35,334 bases of DNA, taken from Cohnella phaseoli (lineage in GTDB: Bacteria > Bacillota > Bacilli > Paenibacillales > Paenibacillaceae). The notes beneath the pieces are model-generated. The model saw only the letters and a list, made by a program, of their open reading frames with translations, made no database searches and was not told the origin of the DNA. Each line of letters opens with the position of its first letter. Position 1 is the first letter of the stretch. The stretch covers positions 1 to 35,334 of the forward strand of contig NZ_QRDZ01000059.1 in NCBI RefSeq assembly GCF_003386235.1. The letters run 5' to 3'. This document shows, piece after piece, positions 8,000 through 14,620 of this stretch. The position numbers were made by a program, and so were the translations under genes.

Positions 8000-8532
8000 G
8001 GCAATCGGACCCCGCTTTCCCGAAGAAGCCGGATCACTTTGTCGGCGCTGATCTCCGGCGTCTCCTTGTCCGTCTCGACGACAAGGGATGGATTGTCCGG
8101 TTCGTCGAACCTGTCGGAAATTCCCGTGAACTGAGAGATTCGTCCGGCGATCGCTTTAGCATACAGCCCTTTGACGTCTCTTACTATACAATGCTCAAGC
8201 GGGCATTTAACGTAAACCTCTACGTATGCTGGGAGCATTCTGCGGCATTCCTCCCGCATTTCCCGGTATGGCGTAATGAGCGGCGCCAGAACGACGATTC
8301 CGTTACGGGACAGAAGCCGGGCGACGAGCATCGTTCGCCGGATATGCTGGATTCTGTCCTCATAGGAAAAGCCCAGATCCGGGCTCAATGTCTGGCGCAG
8401 CTCGTCCCCGTCCAGAACGGCGTGCGGAATGCCGTTCTGCTGCAGCCGCCTCTCCACGATTCTGCCGATTGTCGATTTGCCCGAGCCGGACAGCCCGACA
8501 AACCAGACGACCGCTCCGTTTTTTTGCGACAT
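7996..8532 (-). CDS. cysC: Adenylylsulfate (APS) kinase
   Basis: Phosphorylates adenosine 5'-phosphosulfate with ATP to give PAPS. The P-loop GLSGSGKST appears near the N-terminus. It is followed by the APS-kinase signatures LDGDELRQTLSPDLGFSYEDR and IRRTMLVARLLSRNGIVVLAPLITPYREMREECRRML, and the lid region VYVKCPLEHCIVRDVKGLYAKA. The protein is about 178 aa, close to the usual size. I prefer the ATG at 8532, since AGGTGA lies 5 nt before it; a GTG three codons upstream would overlap that site. No ATP sulfurylase or PAPS reductase gene is adjacent, which points away from assimilatory sulfate reduction and toward feeding the overlapping sulfotransferase gene. Confidence 0.92.
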   Translation of the reverse strand: MSQKNGAVVWFVGLSGSGKSTIGRIVERRLQQNGIPHAVLDGDELRQTLSPDLGFSYEDRIQHIRRTMLVARLLSRNGIVVLAPLITPYREMREECRRMLPAYVEVYVKCPLEHCIVRDVKGLYAKAIAGRISQFTGISDRFDEPDNPSLVVETDKETPEISADKVIRLLRESGVRLP

Positions 8533-8595
8533 GGCGCTCACCTCGCCATAGTGTATGCGGGTAAGCGCCGGAGCGCATGGACAAACCGACCTTCT

Positions 8596-9345
8596 TTAAG
8601 CGGCGAGCAGCATAGTCGGGCGAGATTCGTTGCTGTGCAGTACGCTCGCTTGGCGCGAGACGGCCGCACGGAGCCGTCGCGAATGCAGCATGCCGATCGC
8701 CGCGGCCAGCTCGGAGTCGATTGCGCGGAACAAGGTCAACATCGTCTCCGCGTCGCCGGAATCGTACGCGGCCGCAAGCGCCCGAACGTAGGCGTCCAGG
8801 CCGGACGGATCGTCGGCCTGGGCCTCCGCGCCGTTCTCGAGATTTTCCCGGACGCGCGGCAGGCCCAGTCTGGCCCGATGCAGGGCGGCTTTGGCCGCTC
8901 CTTCCGTCACGCCAAGCATAGCGCCCGTCTCCGCGCTTGAATAGCCGAGTACATCCCGCAGCAGGAACGTCGCTCTTTGCAAGGGGGGCAACTGTGCGAT
9001 CAGTGCGCGGAAAGCCGCCTCGATTTCCAGAGAGTCGCCATAAGCTTCCTTCTCTTCTGGCGAACGCTCGGCTCGCAGAATGCGCGACAGCTTGGCGCTG
9101 CGGCGGGCGCGATCGACCCAAGCGTTCTTCGCGATTCGCAGCAAGTAGGCTTCCGGATTCGGATGCTCCTCGAAGCGGGCGCCGCCAAGCGCCTTAAGCC
9201 AGGCGTCTTGAGCCAGGTCCTCCGCCTCCCAAGCGGATTCGGCCAGGGACAAGCAATATTTGCGCAGCGCGGCGTGAAGCCGGGCAACGTCTAGCGTCGG
9301 ATGCGCCTCCGTCTGGGGCGCATTTGCGGTTCGGTTCGCATGCAT
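8596..9345 (-). CDS. Sigma-70 family (ECF-like) RNA polymerase sigma factor with C-terminal extension
   Basis: A 249-aa sigma factor. Region 2 is visible at about residues 24-75 (YCLSLAESAWEAEDLAQDAWLKAL, NPEAYLLRIAKNAWVDRARR). Region 4 is at about 110-160 (LPPLQRATFLLRDVLGYSSAETGAMLGVTEGAAKAALHRAR). About 80 further residues follow, which ordinary ECF factors lack; several ECF groups carry such extensions as built-in regulators. The ATG at 9345 was chosen because CCTCCT on the plus strand (9353-9358, AGGAGG on the coding strand) is 7 nt away; a longer frame begins 25 codons earlier. No anti-sigma gene is adjacent. It lies 63 bp upstream of cysC on the same strand and may be co-transcribed with the sulfonation pair. 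Confidence 0.82.
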   Translation of the reverse strand: MHANRTANAPQTEAHPTLDVARLHAALRKYCLSLAESAWEAEDLAQDAWLKALGGARFEEHPNPEAYLLRIAKNAWVDRARRSAKLSRILRAERSPEEKEAYGDSLEIEAAFRALIAQLPPLQRATFLLRDVLGYSSAETGAMLGVTEGAAKAALHRARLGLPRVRENLENGAEAQADDPSGLDAYVRALAAAYDSGDAETMLTLFRAIDSELAAAIGMLHSRRLRAAVSRQASVLHSNESRPTMLLAA

Positions 9346-9433
9346 GGCGTTCCCTCCTCGTTCTAGGGCAAATTTCGTCCTGCTATCGTAAACGAATGAA
9401 GCGTGCGAAAAGATACGCACATCGGCTTCGAAA

Positions 9434-9462
9434 TTGGACTTTTAGAACTTCCTCTCTACAGT
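9434..9462 (+). promoter_or_regulatory. Candidate sigma-A promoter of clpP
   Basis: TTGGAC (9434-9439), 17-bp spacer, TACAGT (9457-9462), leaving a leader of about 115 nt to the clpP start. No CtsR-type heptanucleotide repeat was recognised near it. Confidence 0.4.
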
Positions 9463-9586
9463 GTATTCGATTTTTTCGGCCCAGCAAAGGCGGATCGTCG
9501 GGCCGCCCGTATCTTTCCGGGGCGTTCGTTCGTCTATGGGGGTGAACGGCGATTATCGAATACAAGAAAAACGGAGGAATGAACAA

Positions 9587-10183
9587 ATGACGAATTATGT
9601 GCCGTATGTCGTGGAGCAGACGAACCGCGGGGAGAGAAGCTACGACATCTACTCTCGCCTGCTGAAGGATCGCATCATCTTCTTAGGCTCGGCGATCGAC
9701 GATCAGGTCGCCAACAGCGTCGTCGCCCAGTTGCTGTTTCTCGCAGCGGAAGATCCGGACAAAGAGATCAGCATGTATATCAACTCGCCGGGCGGTTCCG
9801 TCTCGTCCGCATTCGCCATGTATGACACGATGCGCTACATTAAGCCGGAGGTTCATACAATCTGCATGGGGATGGCCGCCTCCGCGGGAGCGTTCCTGCT
9901 GCTGGCCGGCACCAAGGGCAAGAGGTTCGCGCTTCCCAGCAGCGAGATTATGATTCACCAGCCAAGCGGCGGAGCGCAGGGTCAGGCGAGCGACATTGCG
10001 ATCACAGCCCAAAAAATATTGCGGACGAGAGATAAGCTGAACCGGATTTTTGCGGATCGCACCGGCCAGCCGCTTGAGCGGATCGAGAAGGATATGGAGC
10101 GGGATTACTATATGACCGCCGAAGAAGCGCTGGAATACGGCGTTATCGACCAGATCATCACGTCCTCGGACGTTCGTCTCTAA
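9587..10183 (+). CDS. clpP: ATP-dependent Clp protease proteolytic subunit
   Basis: Serine protease subunit that forms the double-heptamer chamber used by ClpX/ClpC-type unfoldases. The triad is S99 (GMAASAGAF), H124 (MIHQPSGG) and D173 (ERDYYM), and the N-terminus VPYVVEQTNRGERSYDIYSRLLKDRIIFLG is typical, so the enzyme should be active. The protein is 198 aa. The start at 9587 was chosen because GGAGG (9573-9577) lies 9 nt before it; an upstream in-frame start at 9461 would add 42 unrelated residues and overlap the promoter. It stands alone, without clpX or trigger factor. Since Paenibacillaceae can carry more than one clpP, this may be an additional copy, which cannot be decided from the window. 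Confidence 0.95.
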   Translation: MTNYVPYVVEQTNRGERSYDIYSRLLKDRIIFLGSAIDDQVANSVVAQLLFLAAEDPDKEISMYINSPGGSVSSAFAMYDTMRYIKPEVHTICMGMAASAGAFLLLAGTKGKRFALPSSEIMIHQPSGGAQGQASDIAITAQKILRTRDKLNRIFADRTGQPLERIEKDMERDYYMTAEEALEYGVIDQIITSSDVRL

Positions 10184-10240
10184 CGACTACTCCCAGCCAT
10201 TTGCCATCCTTGCCGAACGATGCCGTCTTGCGAATTCCGC

Positions 10241-10290
10241 TTGACGGCTTCATTTTGCCATGCCATAATGTACGCGTGTACATTATGGCA
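10241..10290 (+). promoter_or_regulatory. Promoter with overlapping LacI-type operator
   Basis: TTGACG (10241-10246), 17-bp spacer, CATAAT (10264-10269) makes a good sigma-A promoter. Its -10 lies inside a near-perfect 30-bp palindrome: arms TGCCATAATGTAC (10261-10273) and GTACATTATGGCA (10278-10290) around GCGT. The central CG is typical of LacI-family operators. The site ends 19 bp before the start codon of the LacI gene, so repressor binding would block its own transcription and that of the genes downstream. Confidence 0.8.
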
Positions 10291-10309
10291 TTCAGACAGG
10301 AAGATGTGT

Positions 10310-11341
10310 GTGACGAACCGTAAAGAAGTCGCCAAGCTGGCCGGCGTGTCGGAAGCGACCGTATCCCGGGTGCTGAACGGGATCGGGCCGATGAAGGAGT
10401 CGACCAGACAGCGGGTGCTGCAGGCGGCCAAGCAGTTGAATTACGAATTGAACGCGGTAGCTTCGAGCTTCGCAAGGGGGCGAAGCGGCAACCTTGGCGT
10501 TGTGCTGCCCCACGTGCCGAAGGTTCATCTGTTCTCGACGTATTATTTTTCCGAGCTGCTAGGGGGTATCGGGGAAGCGGTTCACTCCGGCGGTTACGGA
10601 CTGCTGTTGCTGTTTCGGGACCCGACCGTCGTATACGATTACGTCTCTCTGTATCGGACGCAGCGGGTCGACGCCTGCATCATCCTTGGCTCCAGCGCTC
10701 TCGAAACGGAGAAGACGGCCGTTCACCGGCTCGCGGACGAGCGGCTGCCGTATTGCGTCATGGATCAGAGATTCGATCATCCGCAGTTGAGCATCGTGGC
10801 CGCGGATCACGAGCAGGGAAGCTATGACGCGGTTAAGCATCTGATCGAGCGAGGATACAGAAAAATCGGCTTCCTGAACGGGGCGCCTCAGTATTCGAAT
10901 AGCGAGGACAGAATGGCGGGATACCGGAAGGCGCTGAAGGAGGCCGGCATTGCCGAAGACGATACGCGGGTCTACCAGGGCAATTACAGCCGCACGAGCG
11001 GGAAGAAGGCAGCCAGCCAAGTATATCGCGATCTAGCTCGGCTGGACGCCGTCTTTGTCAGCAACGACCGGATGGCGATCGGTCTGATGCAGGGGCTGAG
11101 GGAGCTGGGCTGCCGCCTGCCGGACGATCTGAAGATCGTCGCCTATGACAATTCCGACGCGGCCAGCTTCACCGAGCCAGCGCTGACGACGGTTAAAGTT
11201 CCGTTTTACGAGATGGGCAGACTGGCGGCGGATCGCCTGCTGAAGCAGCTTGCGGAGCGAGACAGAAACGACGCTTCGGCGGAGCCGATTCGCGAGAAGC
11301 TGAGAACCGAGCTCATTATCCGCCATTCGAGCGGAAAATAA
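10310..11341 (+). CDS. LacI-family transcriptional regulator
   Basis: A 343-aa repressor. The N-terminal HTH reads KEVAKLAGVSEATVSRVLNG, followed by the hinge (VLQAAKQLNYELNAVASSFARG). A periplasmic-binding-protein-like sensor spans about residues 60-335, with the family strings GFLNGAPQYSNSEDRMAGYRKAL, AVFVSNDRMAIGLMQGL and IVAYDNSDAASFTEPALTTV. I chose the GTG at 10310 because AGGAAG (10298-10303) is 6 nt before it; an ATG at 10304 would touch that site. The operator over its promoter points to autorepression. It heads a tight unit with thuA-like and Gfo/Idh genes (19 and 21 bp gaps), so the inducer is probably a sugar or sugar derivative handled by them. Confidence 0.92.
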   Translation: MTNRKEVAKLAGVSEATVSRVLNGIGPMKESTRQRVLQAAKQLNYELNAVASSFARGRSGNLGVVLPHVPKVHLFSTYYFSELLGGIGEAVHSGGYGLLLLFRDPTVVYDYVSLYRTQRVDACIILGSSALETEKTAVHRLADERLPYCVMDQRFDHPQLSIVAADHEQGSYDAVKHLIERGYRKIGFLNGAPQYSNSEDRMAGYRKALKEAGIAEDDTRVYQGNYSRTSGKKAASQVYRDLARLDAVFVSNDRMAIGLMQGLRELGCRLPDDLKIVAYDNSDAASFTEPALTTVKVPFYEMGRLAADRLLKQLAERDRNDASAEPIREKLRTELIIRHSSGK

Positions 11342-11360
11342 CAAATGGGGAGGAAGACGG

Positions 11361-12083
11361 ATGAAAAAAGCGTTGATCGTTTGGGGAGGCTGGGACGGTC
11401 ACCAGCCGAAAGAGGTTGCGGAAATTTTTCGCGGTCAGCTGGTGGAAGAGGGGTTCGAGGTTGAGGTGTCGGATACGCTGGAAGCTTTCGCCGACGGAGA
11501 GAAGCTGAAGGGGCTTGATCTGATTATCCCGGTATGGACGATGGGGCGCATCGAGCAGGAGTGGGTGAACAACGTCTCCGCCGCCGTGCAGAGCGGCGTG
11601 GGTCTTGCCGGCTGCCATGGCGGCATGTGCGACGCGTTCCGCGACAATACCGACTGGCAGTTCATGACCGGAGGGCAGTGGATCGCGCATCCGGGCAACG
11701 ACGGCACGGAGTACACGGTGGAAATCAAGGCGGGGTCTAGTCCGCTGATCGCAGGGATCGAGGATTTCACAGTGTCGACGGAGCAGTACTATCTGCATGT
11801 CGATCCGGCTAACGAGGTGCTGGCTACGACGCGTTTCCCGGTAGCTCCGGGTCCGCATTCGCCTAACAAAGCGGTCGATATGCCGGTCATCTGGACGAAG
11901 CGCTGGGGACATGGACGTATCTATTACAATTCGCTCGGACATCAAGCGGACATTATGGAAATTCCGGTCGTCAAGGAACTGATGCGCAGAGGCTTTATAT
12001 GGTGCGCGGAAGGCAAGGCCGCAGCCCCTGCGAGTACCGAGTCGGCTCAAGCCTATACAGGCATGCAGGATAATCAACTTTAA
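11361..12083 (+). CDS. ThuA domain-containing protein
   Basis: A 240-aa ThuA-family protein with the class I glutamine amidotransferase-like fold. The start ALIVWGGWDGHQP, the segment LDLIIPVWTMGRIEQEW, the turn GVGLAGCHGGMCDAF and the ending GHGRIYYNSLGHQ are typical. In Sinorhizobium the thuA and thuB products turn trehalose and related disaccharides into 3-keto forms; ThuB is a Gfo/Idh/MocA oxidoreductase, as is the next gene here, 21 bp downstream. A role in keto-sugar metabolism is therefore likely but the sugar is not determined. A GGGGAGGA ribosome site precedes the ATG. No signal peptide. Confidence 0.88.
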   Translation: MKKALIVWGGWDGHQPKEVAEIFRGQLVEEGFEVEVSDTLEAFADGEKLKGLDLIIPVWTMGRIEQEWVNNVSAAVQSGVGLAGCHGGMCDAFRDNTDWQFMTGGQWIAHPGNDGTEYTVEIKAGSSPLIAGIEDFTVSTEQYYLHVDPANEVLATTRFPVAPGPHSPNKAVDMPVIWTKRWGHGRIYYNSLGHQADIMEIPVVKELMRRGFIWCAEGKAAAPASTESAQAYTGMQDNQL

Positions 12084-12104
12084 TAGCGGGAATGAGGAGT
12101 CAGC

Positions 12105-13205
12105 GTGGATAAAATAAAAGTCGGCATCGTCGGTACGGGCAACATTAGCGGCATCTATTTTCAAAACGGTAAAAGGTTTGAAGCGATGGAGGTTGTCGCA
12201 TGCGCCGACCTGGATGTGGAGAGAGCGAAGGCTCGCGCGGCGGAGTACGGAGTTCGCGGCTGCTCGGTCGAGGAGCTTCTGGCCGATCCCGATATCCAGA
12301 TGGTCATCAACCTGACGATTCCGGCTGCGCATGCCTCTGTATGCTTGCAAGCGCTGGAGGCCGGCAAGCACGTCTATGTGGAGAAGCCTCTGGCGGTGAG
12401 CCGCGAAGAGGGAAGCAAGGTGCTGGAGCTGGCCGCAAGCAAAGGGCTGCTCGTCGGCAGCGCGCCGGATACGTTTCTCGGAGGAGGCATTCAGACGGCG
12501 ATCAAGCTGATTCGGGACGGACGAATCGGCACGCCGATCGGCGCGACGGCTTTTATGACGTGCGGCGGACACGAGAGCTGGCATCCCGCGCCGGAGTTTT
12601 ATTATCAGAAGGGCGGCGGGCCGATGTTCGACATGGGCCCGTACTATTTGACCGCCCTGATCGCGATGCTGGGACCGATCTCGCGAGTGACCGGCTCGGC
12701 TCGCATCTCGTATCCGGAGCGGACGATTACGAGCCAACCGAAGTACGGACAGAAGGTGAAGGTGGAGGTGCCGACGCATATCGCCGGCATTATGGACTTC
12801 GCGGCGGGGCCGATCGGCACGCTGTTAACGAGCTTCGATACGATGGGCGGTTCGACCTTGCCTCGCATTGAGGTGTACGGAAGCGAAGGCACGCTGCTCG
12901 TACCGGACCCGAACGGCTTCGGAGGCGAAGTCCGCATCTGGCAGGCGGGAGCTAGGGAATGGTCCGACATTCCGCTGACGCACGGCAAAGCCGACAATGC
13001 TCGCGGCGTCGGCGCCGCGGACATGGCCAAGGCGATTCTGTCCGGCCGCAAGCATCGCGCGAGCGGGGAGTTGGCCTTCCATGTGCTGGAGGCGATGCAT
13101 GGCTTTCACGACGCATCCGAACAAGGCGTGCACTACCAAATGAAGAGCACTTGCGAGACTCCGGCTCCGCTGCCGGTGGGATTGGCCGATTTCGAATTGG
13201 ATTGA
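12105..13205 (+). CDS. Gfo/Idh/MocA family NAD(P)-dependent oxidoreductase
   Basis: A 366-aa sugar or inositol dehydrogenase-type enzyme. The N-terminal Rossmann fold begins KVGIVGTGNISGIYF and includes the EKP motif at residues 93-95 with the catalytic lysine K94. The C-terminal substrate domain has GGGPMFDMGPYYLTAL, in which the usual catalytic histidine position reads as tyrosine, as in a subset of the family. It starts at GTG with GAGGAG 5 nt before it. Its position directly behind thuA matches the thuA-thuB pairing, and oxidation of a sugar hydroxyl to a ketone is the likely reaction. Cytoplasmic; regulated by the upstream LacI protein if the three genes form one transcript. Confidence 0.9.
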   Translation: MDKIKVGIVGTGNISGIYFQNGKRFEAMEVVACADLDVERAKARAAEYGVRGCSVEELLADPDIQMVINLTIPAAHASVCLQALEAGKHVYVEKPLAVSREEGSKVLELAASKGLLVGSAPDTFLGGGIQTAIKLIRDGRIGTPIGATAFMTCGGHESWHPAPEFYYQKGGGPMFDMGPYYLTALIAMLGPISRVTGSARISYPERTITSQPKYGQKVKVEVPTHIAGIMDFAAGPIGTLLTSFDTMGGSTLPRIEVYGSEGTLLVPDPNGFGGEVRIWQAGAREWSDIPLTHGKADNARGVGAADMAKAILSGRKHRASGELAFHVLEAMHGFHDASEQGVHYQMKSTCETPAPLPVGLADFELD

Positions 13206-13323
13206 TCCGTTGCGCCCCCGAATATGATACAATCGATGCGGAACGAGGAAGGCGGAGACTAGCCGCAGAGCTAGAACGCCTTTCTTGCGCATCATGACGC
13301 GTTGGCGGGAGAACGGAGACGAC

Positions 13324-14274
13324 TTGTACCAGATGAATAAAAATTTGAAGTATTATGCAGGGCTTATTGCGGTGGCTGCGATATGGGGAGCGAATTTCGG
13401 GGTTTCCCGGAACGCGCTCGAAACCTTCGAGCCGGTCCTGTTCACCTTTTTGCGGTTCGGCTTGGCTGTGCCGTTCTTTTTTCTGCTGTTGAAATGGAAG
13501 GAAGGCAGTGTCGGCCTGCCGTGGAAGGTCGTGCTTCAGCTCGCCGCGATCGGCTTGATTGGGGTGACGGGCCTGGAAATCGCCGTCATGTATTCGATCA
13601 AATATACGACGCTGGCGAACGCTTCGCTGCTGAACGTAGCTCCTTGGCCGATTTTCGCCGCATTATTCGCGCCGTTGTTCGTGAAGGAGAGCTTCACCCG
13701 GCGCTTGGCGGTCGGGGGAGCCGCGGCGATTGTCGGGGTCACCTTCATCATTCTGGGCGGCAAGGAAGGCTTTAACCTGTCCTCCGACCATATGATCGGC
13801 AACTTGCTTGCGTTTGGAGTCAGCGTGGTCGGCGCGTTGTTTAACCTAAGCTGCATGCCGCTGATGAAACGCTACTCTCCTTTGCGCGTAAGCGCATGGT
13901 TTATCCTGTTCGGCAGCCTGTTTATGCTTCCGTTTACGCTGGGAAGCTGGGGCAAGGTCGACTGGAGCGGGCTTGGAGCGGAGCATTATGCGACGCTGGT
14001 CTACAATGTGGTCGTTTGCACGATTGTTGCATTTGTCGTCTGGAATGCCAGCATGTTCAAGATCGGCGCGGCGCGCTCGAACTTCTTCCGATACGTCGTG
14101 CCCGCGACGGCTGTCGTGGCGGGGCTGTTGTTCTTCGACGAATCGATTTCAGGCTGGCAAATCGTCGGAGCGGTCTTCATGGCAGCCGGACTCGTGTGGA
14201 TCAGCATGGAGAAGAAAAGCGAATCTGTCCGTGCGCCTATTCGAATGGAAACGAAAGAGGGCGCCGTTCCGTAA
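13324..14274 (+). CDS. EamA/DMT-family transporter
   Basis: A membrane protein of about 316 aa with ten predicted hydrophobic helices in two EamA repeats; the first starts LKYYAGLIAVAAIWGANFG and the second near IGNLLAFGVSVVGALFNLSC. Members export or import small metabolites. The start is uncertain: TTG at 13324 has GGAG 5 nt upstream, ATG at 13333 has that site 14 nt away, and a longer frame begins at 13285. It follows the Gfo/Idh gene by 118 bp on the same strand; a TACAAT hexamer at 13228-13233 may give it a separate promoter. Substrate unknown; efflux of a keto-sugar or other metabolite would suit the neighbours. Its stop codon falls within one arm of the inverted repeat at 14272-14604. 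Confidence 0.87.
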   Translation: MYQMNKNLKYYAGLIAVAAIWGANFGVSRNALETFEPVLFTFLRFGLAVPFFFLLLKWKEGSVGLPWKVVLQLAAIGLIGVTGLEIAVMYSIKYTTLANASLLNVAPWPIFAALFAPLFVKESFTRRLAVGGAAAIVGVTFIILGGKEGFNLSSDHMIGNLLAFGVSVVGALFNLSCMPLMKRYSPLRVSAWFILFGSLFMLPFTLGSWGKVDWSGLGAEHYATLVYNVVVCTIVAFVVWNASMFKIGAARSNFFRYVVPATAVVAGLLFFDESISGWQIVGAVFMAAGLVWISMEKKSESVRAPIRMETKEGAVP

Positions 14275-14604
14275 GCAGAGTTGCTTGAGCTGATCGTAGA
14301 CAAAGTAGGGAGATGTACCTCCTTCCGACGCAAGACTCCTCGCATAGTAACGTTAAGCTGTTAAGCTTAGTCCGATTACTTTGCGGGGAGTTTAGAAGCG
14401 TGCTTATTCGTCCACCCCTGGCTCTGGCGGATCATTTAAGACCGCCATGCGTGCTTATTCGTCCATCTTTGGGTCCATCGGAGCGAATAAGACCGTACGC
14501 GTGCTTATTCGTCCATCTCCGGCTCTGGCGGATCGTTTAAGACCGCCACGCGTGCATATTCGCCCATCCCCGACTTCGGCGTTGAACCCTAGCAACTCTG
14601 CTTA
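14272..14604. repeat. Element bounded by 14-bp inverted repeats
   Basis: TAAGCAGAGTTGCT at 14272-14285 is repeated exactly as its reverse complement, AGCAACTCTGCTTA, at 14591-14604. Between them lies the 51-bp-period array. The left arm includes the stop codon of the transporter gene; the right arm ends 16 bp before the end of the convergent M56 gene. There is no transposase. It fills the only long gap between convergent genes here and could act as a large transcript hairpin or be a non-autonomous mobile element. Confidence 0.55.
14398..14580. repeat. Tandem array of about 51-bp units (3 full, 1 partial)
   Basis: Units start with GCGTGCTTATTCG at 14398, 14449 and 14499, and with the variant GCGTGCATATTCG at 14550, so the period is 50-51 bp. 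Units 1 and 3 end in GGCGGAT..TTTAAGACCGCC; unit 2 instead has GAGCGAATAAGACCG. Each unit thus has a CTTATTCG half and an opposing AATAAG/TTTAAG half. The last copy is truncated. No open frame of interest crosses it. Confidence 0.8.
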
Positions 14605-14620
14605 TCGGAAAGCTTCTTCG

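Noticed and set aside
11316..12779. 487-codon minus-strand open frame
   Set aside because: It lies across the ThuA and Gfo/Idh genes on the other strand; its Arg/His-rich composition is typical of an antisense shadow in GC-rich DNA.
14398..14580. CRISPR array
   Set aside because: The units are continuous diverging tandem copies, without constant repeats separated by unique spacers, and no cas genes are present.
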